Positions 1 through 6,090 are shown, counted from the first letter of the stretch. The stretch: 6,090 nt of DNA from Candidatus Melainabacteria bacterium (GCA_014380105.1 JACMKL010000462.1:1-6090), one strand, 5' to 3'. A program made the numbers and translations. Notes: generated by a model not told the origin, from the sequence alone.

Positions 1-777
1 TCCGCCGGTCAAGACTTCGTACATGACGCAGCCCAGTGAGTAAATATCGGAGCGGGCGTCAACGACACCACCGGTGCATTGCTCAGGACTCATGTACAGT
101 GGGCTTCCGAAGACCTCACCCTCTCTAGTCAGACGCTGCGAATTGGGATCGTCATTGCCAATAATTTTGGCAATTCCAAAGTCTAGAATTTTTACGACGT
201 CGCGTTCATCAGGCTCCTGAACAATGACGATATTGCCTGTTTTGAGATCGCGGTGCACAATTCCTTTCTTGTGAGCCTGCGCAAGTCCGTCGCACATTTG
301 TAGAAATATGTGCATAGCACGTTCCACTGGAATGATTGTGTTGACTTGAAGTACGTCAGCGAGGCTGTCACCTTCAAGAAATTCCGTAATCAAATATGGT
401 TTGGCATTTTCAAAAATACCAAAATCGAATACTTGCACAATGTTGTGGTGCCTTAGTGCACTGAGTGCCTTTGCTTCTTGCGTAAAGCGTTCCATGTGTG
501 AAGGATCAGTAACAAGAGCCGAGTTCAAAATCTTGATGGCGACCAAGCTGTCCATCAATGTGTGACGCGCTTTGTAGACCGTAGACATGCCGCCGCGACC
601 GACAACAGCCAGAATTTCGTATTTCTCGGCAAATGTGGTGCCCAAAAGAGGGTCAGGAAGTACAGTCGTGAGAGTCCCGCCATCGACTGGGCAAACCGCA
701 GTTCCACTCGGAAATTTGCCCTGACATTGCAGACAATACAAAGTAATGCTTTGCTGCGTTTGTTTCTGTGCGTCCAC
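1..777 (-). CDS. Zinc-ribbon Ser/Thr protein kinase (Hanks type), C-terminus cut by window edge
   Basis: Cytoplasmic protein kinase that would phosphorylate Ser/Thr on unknown targets; 259 residues are visible. Seen: an N-terminal zinc-ribbon-like segment with C15-x2-C18 and C29-P-V-D-G33; a glycine loop GRGGMSTV at 60-67; the ATP-binding lysine K82 in VAIK; a probable helix-C glutamate E101; the catalytic loop HRDLKTGN at 175-182 with D177, K179 and N182; DFG at 199-201; an activation segment ending in SPE at 230-232; and subdomain IX around D244. All catalytic residues are present, so this part should be an active kinase. HRDLKTGN has Thr where Pro is usual. GTG at 777 is chosen because an in-frame TGA sits directly before it, a good ribosome site lies 7 bases upstream, and a start further in would damage the ribbon. 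The rest of the C-lobe and any sensor or membrane region lie beyond base 1. Family assignment is firm; the role is unknown. Confidence 0.95.
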   Translation of the reverse strand, partial: MDAQKQTQQSITLYCLQCQGKFPSGTAVCPVDGGTLTTVLPDPLLGTTFAEKYEILAVVGRGGMSTVYKARHTLMDSLVAIKILNSALVTDPSHMERFTQEAKALSALRHHNIVQVFDFGIFENAKPYLITEFLEGDSLADVLQVNTIIPVERAMHIFLQMCDGLAQAHKKGIVHRDLKTGNIVIVQEPDERDVVKILDFGIAKIIGNDDPNSQRLTREGEVFGSPLYMSPEQCTGGVVDARSDIYSLGCVMYEVLTGG

Positions 778-784
778 TCAACTG

Positions 785-791
785 TCCCTCT
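785..791 (-). promoter_or_regulatory. Ribosome binding site deciding the kinase GTG start
   Basis: AGAGGGA on the minus strand ends 7 bases before GTG 777. With the in-frame TGA at 778-780 it fixes the non-ATG start. A -10-like TATGAT lies at 808-813, about 30 bases upstream, but it has no recognisable -35, so that promoter is only a guess. Confidence 0.6.
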
Positions 792-874
792 AACTTCCCA
801 TCAGAGGATCATAACCGCAAATAGGCTCTGTCGTGACCCATGCTGATCCATTTTGCTTGCGAAAGCATCTGAAT

Positions 875-894
875 TGAGTTTGAGTCCAAACTCA
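875..894. repeat. Perfect 8-bp inverted repeat upstream of the kinase gene
   Basis: TGAGTTTG, a 4-base spacer AGTC, then CAAACTCA: all 8 pairs match. It lies about 100 bases before the kinase start and about 80 bases after the stop of the preceding gene. There is no T run on either side, so it does not look like an intrinsic terminator. It could be an operator or simply a hairpin in the read-through transcript. Confidence 0.5.
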
Positions 895-928
895 TATTGA
901 TTAAGCGCAGCTCAGAACGCGCAGTATT

Positions 929-948
929 AAACACTGATCATCAGTTTT
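929..948 (-). terminator. Weak terminator-like hairpin after the 100-residue gene
   Basis: On the minus strand ACTGA-TGA-TCAGT forms a 5-bp stem. It can be extended by AAA/TTT across a single bulged G and is followed by AAT. It sits 23 bases past the stop codon at 972-974. The stem is A/T-rich and the T run is short and partly inside the stem, so efficient termination is doubtful. Confidence 0.25.
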
Positions 949-971
949 GATTGAAAGTTTCAGCGAAAAAC

Positions 972-1274
972 TTAACTAGGCTCCCATGTGCCATTCTTAA
1001 AGTTTTGTCCAAGTCTGAATCCATGAATAAGGTTGGAGCGTGTGAGTTGATAGATCTCGTGGAGAGCATCAGGATCATCAATGCCATGCTTTGTAGATAT
1101 TGCATTCACTTGCTGCATAGCCATAGCTGAGAAGTAAATGAAGACTTCGTCTCGGACTTCTCCGCGTCCCTGATTGGGCAGGCGTAAAATTGCTTTTCCA
1201 AAGTCGTTGTTAACAGCCTCTACGAGCTCGTGGTTAAGCGAGTCGCCGTAAAAGGTATCGGCTTTCTTTCCCAT
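972..1274 (-). CDS. Hypothetical protein, 100 residues
   Basis: I do not recognise a family. The protein is small, soluble-looking and mixed in charge. It has no signal peptide, no membrane segment and no cysteine, so no metal ribbon. Residues 38-62 (around GEVRDEVFIYFSAMAMQQV) and 66-88 (around DDPDALHEIYQLTRSN) look helical and amphipathic, and the end is Gly/Asn/Trp-rich. It is taken as a real gene because ATG 1274 has a GAGGA ribosome site 4 bases upstream, the stop TAA leaves an orderly gap to the kinase, no larger reading frame competes on the other strand, and it follows the glycosylase gene by only 47 bases in the same direction. It may be the last gene of the murI-glycosylase transcript, since the weak hairpin at 929-948 follows it. 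Function unknown. Confidence 0.7.
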   Translation of the reverse strand: MGKKADTFYGDSLNHELVEAVNNDFGKAILRLPNQGRGEVRDEVFIYFSAMAMQQVNAISTKHGIDDPDALHEIYQLTRSNLIHGFRLGQNFKNGTWEPS

Positions 1275-1321
1275 TTAGTCCTCGTACATGAAGGGGCGTC
1301 AGCGGTCTCTAATCACTAGGT

Positions 1322-1936
1322 TTAGAGTGAATCTAGCGCCCTTCGGATTTCCTTGATGTCTTGCCACATCAACCATTTGGGACTTCCAACTTCTCTTGAT
1401 TCGTTTCTCAAAAGATAAGAAGGATGAAACACGGGCATAACTTTAGCACCGTTTTTGAAGTCAAACCATTTCCCGCGAATTCTGCTTATTGGATCGTTAA
1501 CGTCCAAAAGTGCCGTCACAGCCGATGATCCAGCTAATACGATCAATTTGGGTTTAACAAATTCAATCTGCGCTTCTAAGAGATGACGACATTTTTCTAT
1601 TTCATCTTTCTTCGGAAAGCGGTTCTGTGGCGGGATACACTTCACCAGGTTGCATAGATAAGTATCTTCTTTGCGATCAATCTTTACTGATTCAAGAATT
1701 TTGTCTAATAGTTGACCGGCGCGTCCAACAAAAGGGACGCCCAGTTCGTCATCTTTTAGACCCGGGCTTTCACCAATGATCATTAGTTTTGCGCTCGGAT
1801 TACCATCGCCAAAGACAACGCTTTTTCTTGTTTCACAAAGACGACATGCCTGACAGGCTGATGCAGCAGCTTCAGCTTCCGGTAGCGAGGTTATAACGGT
1901 TATACAAGTGCTATCGATTGATAGCTGATAGGTCAT
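1322..1936 (-). CDS. udg: Family 4 (iron-sulfur) uracil-DNA glycosylase
   Basis: Removes uracil from DNA, arising from cytosine deamination or dUTP incorporation, and so starts base-excision repair in the cytoplasm. The 204 residues match the family 4 layout. Motif A is GESPG at 55-59 followed by GVPFVGRAGQLL at 66-77; VKCIPPQNRFP is at 98-108; motif B is HPSYLLR at 171-177, with H171. Candidate 4Fe-4S ligands are C31, C34, C100 and C116, whose spacing (CxxC, then two Cys 16 apart) is the family pattern; C28 and C95 are extra. Family 4 has Gly-Glu-Ala/Ser-Pro-Gly here, unlike the GQDPYH of the Ung family. The ATG overlaps the murI stop as ATGA and has no good ribosome site of its own, so translation probably depends on coupling to murI. 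Residues 1-25 lie before the usual core and are poorly typical; a shorter start cannot be excluded. Confidence 0.95.
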   Translation of the reverse strand: MTYQLSIDSTCITVITSLPEAEAAASACQACRLCETRKSVVFGDGNPSAKLMIIGESPGLKDDELGVPFVGRAGQLLDKILESVKIDRKEDTYLCNLVKCIPPQNRFPKKDEIEKCRHLLEAQIEFVKPKLIVLAGSSAVTALLDVNDPISRIRGKWFDFKNGAKVMPVFHPSYLLRNESREVGSPKWLMWQDIKEIRRALDSL

Positions 1937-2880
1937 GTAGCAGGCACCATATTCGGAGTCACAGCACCGAGACCAACAGCATGCTCGACCAGTGAAATTG
2001 CTGGTGCAGTCATTGTCAGTTCATCGACTGTAAGACCGTTTACGGTGTCGAGAGAGTAACCCAGGCAAACTTTTGCGGCATCACGGAATTTAATCGGATC
2101 GCCTGTTGTATATATGTGAGATCTTGAAATTTTTGTGTTTGCATGCGAAACGAATGGAGAATCAAACGATTCACTTTCGCCGCAAACTTGTTTTGCAATG
2201 GCGTCAGCCAGCAAAATAGCAGGGTCAATTAGCTGCACGCGATCGCGCAAAATGCGGGTCAATGCCGCATGTACAAATGGGAAATGCGTACAGCCAAGAA
2301 TGACTGACTGCACTTCTTCTTTGAGCAATTTATCGCAGTATTTTTTCAGAACGGCTTCGCACTCTGCCGAATCTCCGGCTCCGCGCTCGATCAGAGGTAC
2401 AAGATCTGGGCAGGCGATTTCGACCACATGCTTTTGTGCACTCTGTTCGTGAATCGCTTTTGAAAACGCTTTCCGCTTGATGGTTGTCGTTGTGCCCATC
2501 ACGCCGATGCGGTCATAATTTTTTGCGACATACCGGGCTGTGGTGTCGATCAAGTCAATAACCGGCGCTTTAGCCGCCCTTCTTGCTTCGTCGCTTATTA
2601 CAGCGGCGCTGGTATTGCAGGCAATTACGATGCTGTCAACGGTTTGCTCAGCCAACCAGTCGAAAATTTGTGTGACGAATAGCGAAATCTCTGATGCGCT
2701 GCGGTCTCCATAAGGACAACGCGCCGAGTCTCCTAGATAAACAAACGAGTGGGCATTAGAGCCTAATCTGCCGGAAAGCTGGCGAAGCACCGATAAACCA
2801 CCTAAGCCGGAATCAAAAAGCCCAATTCTGGCGCCTTTCTCAATTCGCTCTTTGTTTTCGTTGCCTGCTTGGATATGCAA
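1933..2880 (-). CDS. murI: Glutamate racemase
   Basis: Interconverts L- and D-glutamate without a cofactor, supplying D-Glu for the peptidoglycan stem peptide; cytoplasmic. Seen: IGLFDSGLGG at 19-28 with D23 and S24; CPYGDRS at 55-61; the first catalytic cysteine in ACNTS (C88, N89, T90); E165 in LIERG; the second catalytic cysteine in LGCTHFPF (C197, T198, H199); and the conserved YTTGDPIKF at 258-265. Spacing between the key residues fits the family. At 315 residues it is longer than the usual 260-290: about 17 residues precede the first strand and roughly 30 (from about 285) follow the normal end. ATG 2880 is the only plausible start: no other ATG, GTG or TTG comes before the core, and an in-frame TAA lies upstream. 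The ribosome site (GGGAAG, 6 bases away) is modest. It lies 150 bases after the amidase gene, and its stop overlaps the glycosylase start by 4 bases. Confidence 0.97.
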   Translation of the reverse strand: MHIQAGNENKERIEKGARIGLFDSGLGGLSVLRQLSGRLGSNAHSFVYLGDSARCPYGDRSASEISLFVTQIFDWLAEQTVDSIVIACNTSAAVISDEARRAAKAPVIDLIDTTARYVAKNYDRIGVMGTTTTIKRKAFSKAIHEQSAQKHVVEIACPDLVPLIERGAGDSAECEAVLKKYCDKLLKEEVQSVILGCTHFPFVHAALTRILRDRVQLIDPAILLADAIAKQVCGESESFDSPFVSHANTKISRSHIYTTGDPIKFRDAAKVCLGYSLDTVNGLTVDELTMTAPAISLVEHAVGLGAVTPNMVPAT

Positions 2881-3030
2881 AATCTGCTTCCCGGTCCTTG
2901 GACCTACTTATTCAACCCGACATTATGATTCTCATTCAAGAGGCGAATGCTTTGGTTGGCACAAGTTTATGTTTTTGTTTTATTCACTTTAACTTTGTAT
3001 ATGACCTAATTAGGAAGGTAAGGTTCCGAT

Positions 3031-5040
3031 TTAAAGCGACGGCTTGACAGTTTTTCCAGCCAGTTCTTGCTTTTCGGTCAAATATTGAACAATACCGGTG
3101 GAAACAGCGGCAGAGATTTTGATCTGATATTCGCCAGTTCCGAGGTTGTCTCTTTCTTTAGGATTCGAGATATATCCCACTTCTGCAAGGATTGCAGGCA
3201 CAGCTGTGTGGTTAATCACGTAAAAGCGAGCTTTTCTTACATTGCGATCAGGAACAGCTAAACCGTCTACCAATTGCTTGTGAATTGCTGAAGCCAGAGG
3301 TCGGCTTTGTTCTGTTTGATAATAAGTCTCAACTCCGTAAATTGCCGTTGAGCTCTCTAAAGCATTAATGTGAATGCTCACAAATAAATCGGCCTGACTC
3401 TCATTTGTGATTTTGACTCGGTCTTCCAGAGATACGAAAGTGTCGTCAGCGCGAGTCATGACTACTTTTGCGCCCATCGCAATCAAGCGTTTTCTCAATT
3501 GATTGGTAATTTGAAAAGTCAGTTCTTTTTCTTGAATTCCAGATCTCTGTGCGCCCGGATCGCTTCCACCGTGACCTGCATCAAGCACAATTGTCTTATC
3601 TTTTATCAGGAAGGCGCGATTGGGAAACGCCATGGCCGGGCGAATTTTAAGACTGAGACCAGTGCCGCCTTCAGTTAGAACATCGGTCACATCAACTGTG
3701 CCATCTTTCAGATCGAGCACTAGACGTTGAGTTGCTCCAGTGTCATCCGGTGTACCTGTTCGCATTCCTCTGACCAGTAAATTTTCCTGGACAGAGGGCA
3801 CTTCCGCATCAGCCAGCTCGCTCAGTGCATCGAAGTCGATTACATATCTTTCTGGTTCATGCAAACGGAAGGTTTTGTAGGTGATTTTTTTCTCTGCCTT
3901 GATCAAAATATCGGCAGCCCCGTTTTTTTCTTCCGGGTTGGCATCGTTTAAAGAGATAGTGACGATGCGCTGTTCAGAAGCATTGTAAGAGTCGGAAGAT
4001 ATCTTTTGTGCATCTGAACTGGTGTCAGGAGTTTCGGTGAGCGGTTTGAAATCCGGTGCCTTTTTGACTGTTTCGAGAGGCGTTTTCTTAATTAGCTCAG
4101 AGGGGTATTTTTTTGCTAACTCCAGAGATGGAGCCGTTTTAGGAAGTACATTGATAGGGCTTTCTGGTGGCTTTTCGACGATCTGATCTTTGACGTCGAG
4201 ATTCGTCGGGCTAAATTTCTTCAACCAACGAGCCACCGCCGATGGTGATTTCTTTTCTTCAGGCGAGGAGTCTTTGGAGTTTTCCCCAGTCGACTTATAT
4301 AAGATCGAACCTGATTCAGTTTTAGACTTCTTCGCTTTTGTTGAATTCGTAGCAATGTTGTCTTGATTGGATTGCCAGTGATTTCTATCCGGCAATGCTT
4401 CTGCACTGCGCAGACTTCGTGCTCCAATTTCTTTTCCTGAATAATATTTTGCAATCTGGCTATTCATTGGAGCAACCGAAACAGGCTTCCGATAATCAGG
4501 TGCTAGAGGAGCCTTTGAAGACGATGTGAGCGCGGAGTTTGCGGCGATAAGTCCAGTTGAACCCGAATAACCAGCAATCTGATTACCTGGATTCCACTTC
4601 ATTATTAGGGCTCCGGGTCGAGCTTGAAAAGAGAGTGCGCGAAAGGACAGGGCATTGTATGCACTGATGGAGATTCGCATGGTGGGCGGCTGGGCGCTGA
4701 ATTGTCCGATGCGAATTTCCTGAAGACCGTTTTTCCGCCAGGCATCAGCAGCGGAGCTCGCTGGCTTTAGGAGATGGGTTTGTAGGCCATATTCGACACC
4801 CTCGAAGTCTGCAACCAGGAGAGTTTTGCCGTCCGGACCTGGGAGATATTGTATTTGCGGCGCAGGCAAAGGTTTTTTGCTTGCGGTGGATATGACAATT
4901 GATCCACGTGACAGTTCGGGAATTACGGAAACGACTTTCTCGTATTCGCTAAAATCTTGAGCGAGGGTGGCAGAGGTTGCCAAAAAAATCAAGCTGGATA
5001 GCAAAAGGAAACGGGCATGGTAACCGGTTTTCCTTGACAT
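3031..5040 (-). CDS. amiC: Secreted N-acetylmuramoyl-L-alanine amidase, AMIN-linker-AMIN-Amidase_3
   Basis: Cuts the amide bond between N-acetylmuramic acid and the peptide stem of peptidoglycan, outside the cytoplasmic membrane. Domains in 669 residues: signal peptide 1-27 (basic start, hydrophobic FLLLSSLIFLATSA, likely cut after TLA); a first AMIN-like domain about 45-150, with QEIRIGQF and a β-rich pattern; a low-complexity linker about 155-355, rich in Ser, Lys and Pro; a second AMIN domain about 357-468; and a zinc amidase about 481-656. Zinc ligands are H490 (DAGHGG), E506 (QEKEL) and H557 (SIHINA); the catalytic glutamate is E620 (AEVGYISN). AMIN domains bind peptidoglycan in related amidases and target them to sites of growth or division. 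ATG 5040 has AAGGTGG 4 bases upstream. The two-AMIN layout and the murI neighbour resemble cyanobacterial AmiC; in those organisms such amidases open the septum between cells. The symbol follows that resemblance. Confidence 0.95.
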   Translation of the reverse strand: MSRKTGYHARFLLLSSLIFLATSATLAQDFSEYEKVVSVIPELSRGSIVISTASKKPLPAPQIQYLPGPDGKTLLVADFEGVEYGLQTHLLKPASSAADAWRKNGLQEIRIGQFSAQPPTMRISISAYNALSFRALSFQARPGALIMKWNPGNQIAGYSGSTGLIAANSALTSSSKAPLAPDYRKPVSVAPMNSQIAKYYSGKEIGARSLRSAEALPDRNHWQSNQDNIATNSTKAKKSKTESGSILYKSTGENSKDSSPEEKKSPSAVARWLKKFSPTNLDVKDQIVEKPPESPINVLPKTAPSLELAKKYPSELIKKTPLETVKKAPDFKPLTETPDTSSDAQKISSDSYNASEQRIVTISLNDANPEEKNGAADILIKAEKKITYKTFRLHEPERYVIDFDALSELADAEVPSVQENLLVRGMRTGTPDDTGATQRLVLDLKDGTVDVTDVLTEGGTGLSLKIRPAMAFPNRAFLIKDKTIVLDAGHGGSDPGAQRSGIQEKELTFQITNQLRKRLIAMGAKVVMTRADDTFVSLEDRVKITNESQADLFVSIHINALESSTAIYGVETYYQTEQSRPLASAIHKQLVDGLAVPDRNVRKARFYVINHTAVPAILAEVGYISNPKERDNLGTGEYQIKISAAVSTGIVQYLTEKQELAGKTVKPSL
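4039..4134 (-). repeat. Short tandem peptide repeat in the amidase linker
   Basis: Amidase residues 303-334 contain a degenerate 8-9 residue unit: APSLELAKK, YPSELIKK, TPLETVKK and a partial APDFKPL. Prolines fall at 304, 313, 321 and 329, and three units end in Lys-Lys. The DNA itself is diverged, so the repeat is visible mainly in the protein. It probably acts as an extended, positively charged spacer. Confidence 0.6.
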
Positions 5041-5373
5041 GAATCCACCTTAATTTTCTTGCGCGTATGTCATTCTAACACGCCAGTCAAGCAGTAGAAA
5101 AATCGACTTATATTCGCTTGATATGTGTTGCCACCACAGGTGAGGCATAAATTAAATTCAGCTTTCCTCATCTGTCCCGCCTGTTTCTATCAACCTGATA
5201 ATCTAAAGCCCGTGATTATGTCTGCAGCCGCTTTACAGCTCTCAGCGTATCTCCTGCCCAGTCGAGAATTTTCCAACTAATTTTTGTTGCCAAGATTCTC
5301 TCTTTCGAGCCTGAATCTTCATGTTCGAACCCGTTCTATTAGAAACAAGACAAGTCGAAGGGAGTTTTCCAAA
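5041..5373. other. Divergent intergenic region between amidase and hppA
   Basis: This 333-base stretch holds no convincing gene. It must contain the leftward amidase promoter and the rightward hppA promoter. Structure seen: a hairpin at 5129-5147 (TGCC-ACC, loop ACA, GGT, GA bulge, GGCA); an inverted repeat AAGATTC 5292-5298 with GAATCTT 5313-5319; an alternative pairing GAGAAT 5264-5269 with ATTCTC 5295-5300 that would exclude it; and TTCT/AGAA around 5334-5344. A possible hppA -10, GATAAT at 5197-5202, lacks a clear -35; if it is used, the leader is about 165 bases and contains the alternative helices. I recognise no known riboswitch. Confidence 0.5.
5072..5077 (-). promoter_or_regulatory. 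Candidate extended -10 promoter for the amidase gene
   Basis: On the minus strand TGT precedes TAGAAT, giving the TGn extended -10 form with 5 of 6 matches to TATAAT. It lies about 30 bases before ATG 5040, so the leader would be about 25 bases. No good -35 lies at 16-18 bases; the nearby TTGACT (5085-5090) is too close to pair with it. Confidence 0.35.
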
Positions 5374-6090
5374 ATGGATACCAACCTGCTCATGGTCCTC
5401 GGATGTGGCGCAGCGGCAATTCTGTATGTAATTGTCGTTGGAAGTCAGGTGCTGAGTCTCAGTCCGGGCAACGAACGAATGCAAGAAATCGCCTTGGCCA
5501 TCGAGCAAGGTGCCAATGCGTTTATGAAACGTCAGTACACTTCCGTCGCTCTTGTAGGCGCTGGTTTATTTTTGATAGTCGGCTCGCTGCTCGACTGGGT
5601 GACAGCCGCAGGATTCTTAGTCGGAGCTATCTTGAGCTCACTAGCAGGTATCTTCGGGATGATCGTTTCGGTGAGAGCCAACGTTCGTACTGCTGAAGCT
5701 GCTCGCCAGGGACTTGGCAAAGCACTAGATGTCGCCTTCAAAGGTGGCTCGGTAACCGGTCTTCTAGTTGTCGGTCTCGGTTTGATCGGCGTCGCCGGAT
5801 TCTACATGGTGACTAAAGACGTTAAAGCATTAATCGGTCTTGGTTTCGGAGCCTCACTGGTGTCTGTATTTGCAAGACTCGGTGGTGGTATCTACACGAA
5901 AGCAGCTGACGTTGGCGCCGACCTGGTCGGAAAACTCGAAGCTGGAATTCCTGAAGACGACCCACGCAACCCTGCCGTTATCGCCGACAACGTTGGAGAC
6001 AACGTTGGTGACTGCGCCGGTATGGCTGCCGACCTTTTCGAAACTTATGCCGTGACTGCAGTTGCCACCATGCTTCTCGCTCACGAAACA
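5374..6090 (+). CDS. hppA: Membrane-bound proton-translocating pyrophosphatase, N-terminal third
   Basis: An integral membrane pump that couples hydrolysis of pyrophosphate to ion transport across the membrane. The window holds 239 residues of a family that is usually about 650-800. Membrane segments are visible at about 4-28, 56-74, 78-100, 125-147, 151-169 and the start of one near 216. The substrate-binding region is intact: GGGIYTKAADVGADLVGK at 170-187, EDDPRNPA at 194-201 and DNVGDNVGD at 205-213, whose Asp and Lys residues bind Mg-pyrophosphate in the family. D220 and E223 in DLFETYAVT occupy the ion-gate region; this wording is typical of bacterial potassium-independent proton pumps such as that of Rhodospirillum, but the deciding Ala/Lys position lies past the window. 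ATG 5374 has AAGGGAG (5358-5364) 9 bases upstream. Divergent from the amidase gene, hence a separate transcript. Confidence 0.97.
   Translation, partial: MDTNLLMVLGCGAAAILYVIVVGSQVLSLSPGNERMQEIALAIEQGANAFMKRQYTSVALVGAGLFLIVGSLLDWVTAAGFLVGAILSSLAGIFGMIVSVRANVRTAEAARQGLGKALDVAFKGGSVTGLLVVGLGLIGVAGFYMVTKDVKALIGLGFGASLVSVFARLGGGIYTKAADVGADLVGKLEAGIPEDDPRNPAVIADNVGDNVGDCAGMAADLFETYAVTAVATMLLAHET

Noticed and set aside
562..846. A 94-codon open frame on the plus strand
   Set aside because: It lies antisense to the kinase N-terminus, whose motifs are unmistakable; its own translation is of no recognisable type.
1275..1289. Four-codon in-frame mini-gene (ATG TAC GAG GAC TAA) just before the 100-residue gene
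   Set aside because: It has no ribosome site of its own; its GAGGA is simply the ribosome site of the real start at 1274.
1307..1327. CTCTAA/TTAGAG inverted repeat around the glycosylase stop codon
   Set aside because: Only 6 A/T-rich pairs with a 9-base loop and no T run, so it is not a credible terminator.
2135..2452. A 105-codon open frame on the plus strand
   Set aside because: It lies antisense to the conserved middle and C-terminal part of murI and is Ser/Cys-rich without any motif: a shadow of the real gene.
3005..3014. Palindrome CCTAATTAGG after the amidase stop as a terminator
   Set aside because: A self-complementary 10-mer leaves no loop and no directly following T run; no clear terminator is visible in this 150-base gap.
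5218..5280. 20-codon open frame (starting MSAAALQLSAYLL) in the hppA leader
   Set aside because: It has no ribosome site before its ATG and no reason beyond length to think it is translated; a leader peptide cannot be excluded.
5321..5431. 36-codon open frame overlapping the hppA start
   Set aside because: It is out of frame with hppA, lacks a ribosome site and has an atypical composition; the hppA start at 5374 has a good one.
1..6090. CRISPR array, transposon, tRNA, rRNA or phage genes
   Set aside because: I looked for spaced direct repeats, transposase motifs, terminal inverted repeats and tRNA-like cloverleaf ends and saw none.

Overview
The window carries six genes. Five lie on the minus strand and one, cut by the right edge, runs on the plus strand. 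GC content looks moderate by eye (roughly 45-50%). The genes are ordinary housekeeping and signalling genes; there is no sign of phage, an insertion sequence, a CRISPR array or a biosynthetic island. The best guess for the host is a bacterium of the cyanobacterial lineage, possibly a non-photosynthetic relative (Melainabacteria/Vampirovibrionia). The argument rests on a secreted amidase with two AMIN domains directly upstream of glutamate racemase, a pairing known from cyanobacteria, and on a Ser/Thr kinase with an N-terminal zinc ribbon. This placement is an inference, not something the sequence proves.

Layout from the right. At 5374-6090 (+) is the first third of hppA, a membrane-bound proton-pumping pyrophosphatase. 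It is divergent from a 669-residue secreted N-acetylmuramoyl-L-alanine amidase (3031-5040, -). The 333-base gap between them must hold both promoters and contains several inverted repeats. Downstream of the amidase, after 150 bases, comes murI (1933-2880, -). Its stop overlaps the start of a family 4 iron-sulfur uracil-DNA glycosylase (1322-1936, -) in an ATGA junction. After another 47 bases comes an unrecognised 100-residue protein (972-1274, -). After a 194-base gap with a weak terminator-like hairpin and a perfect 8-bp dyad comes a Ser/Thr protein kinase. It starts at GTG 777 and runs off the left edge, so its C-terminus is missing.

How the genes fit together: the amidase and MurI are both cell-wall functions. 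MurI makes D-glutamate for peptidoglycan precursors, and the amidase cleaves peptide stems from finished peptidoglycan during growth or cell separation. The glycosylase is a DNA-repair gene tied to murI by translational overlap rather than by pathway. The kinase and the pyrophosphatase look like separate transcription units.

Nothing here amounts to a clear new system. The points most worth a second look are the unidentified 100-residue protein, a short tandem repeat in the amidase linker, a C-terminal tail on MurI, and mutually exclusive helices in the presumed hppA leader.
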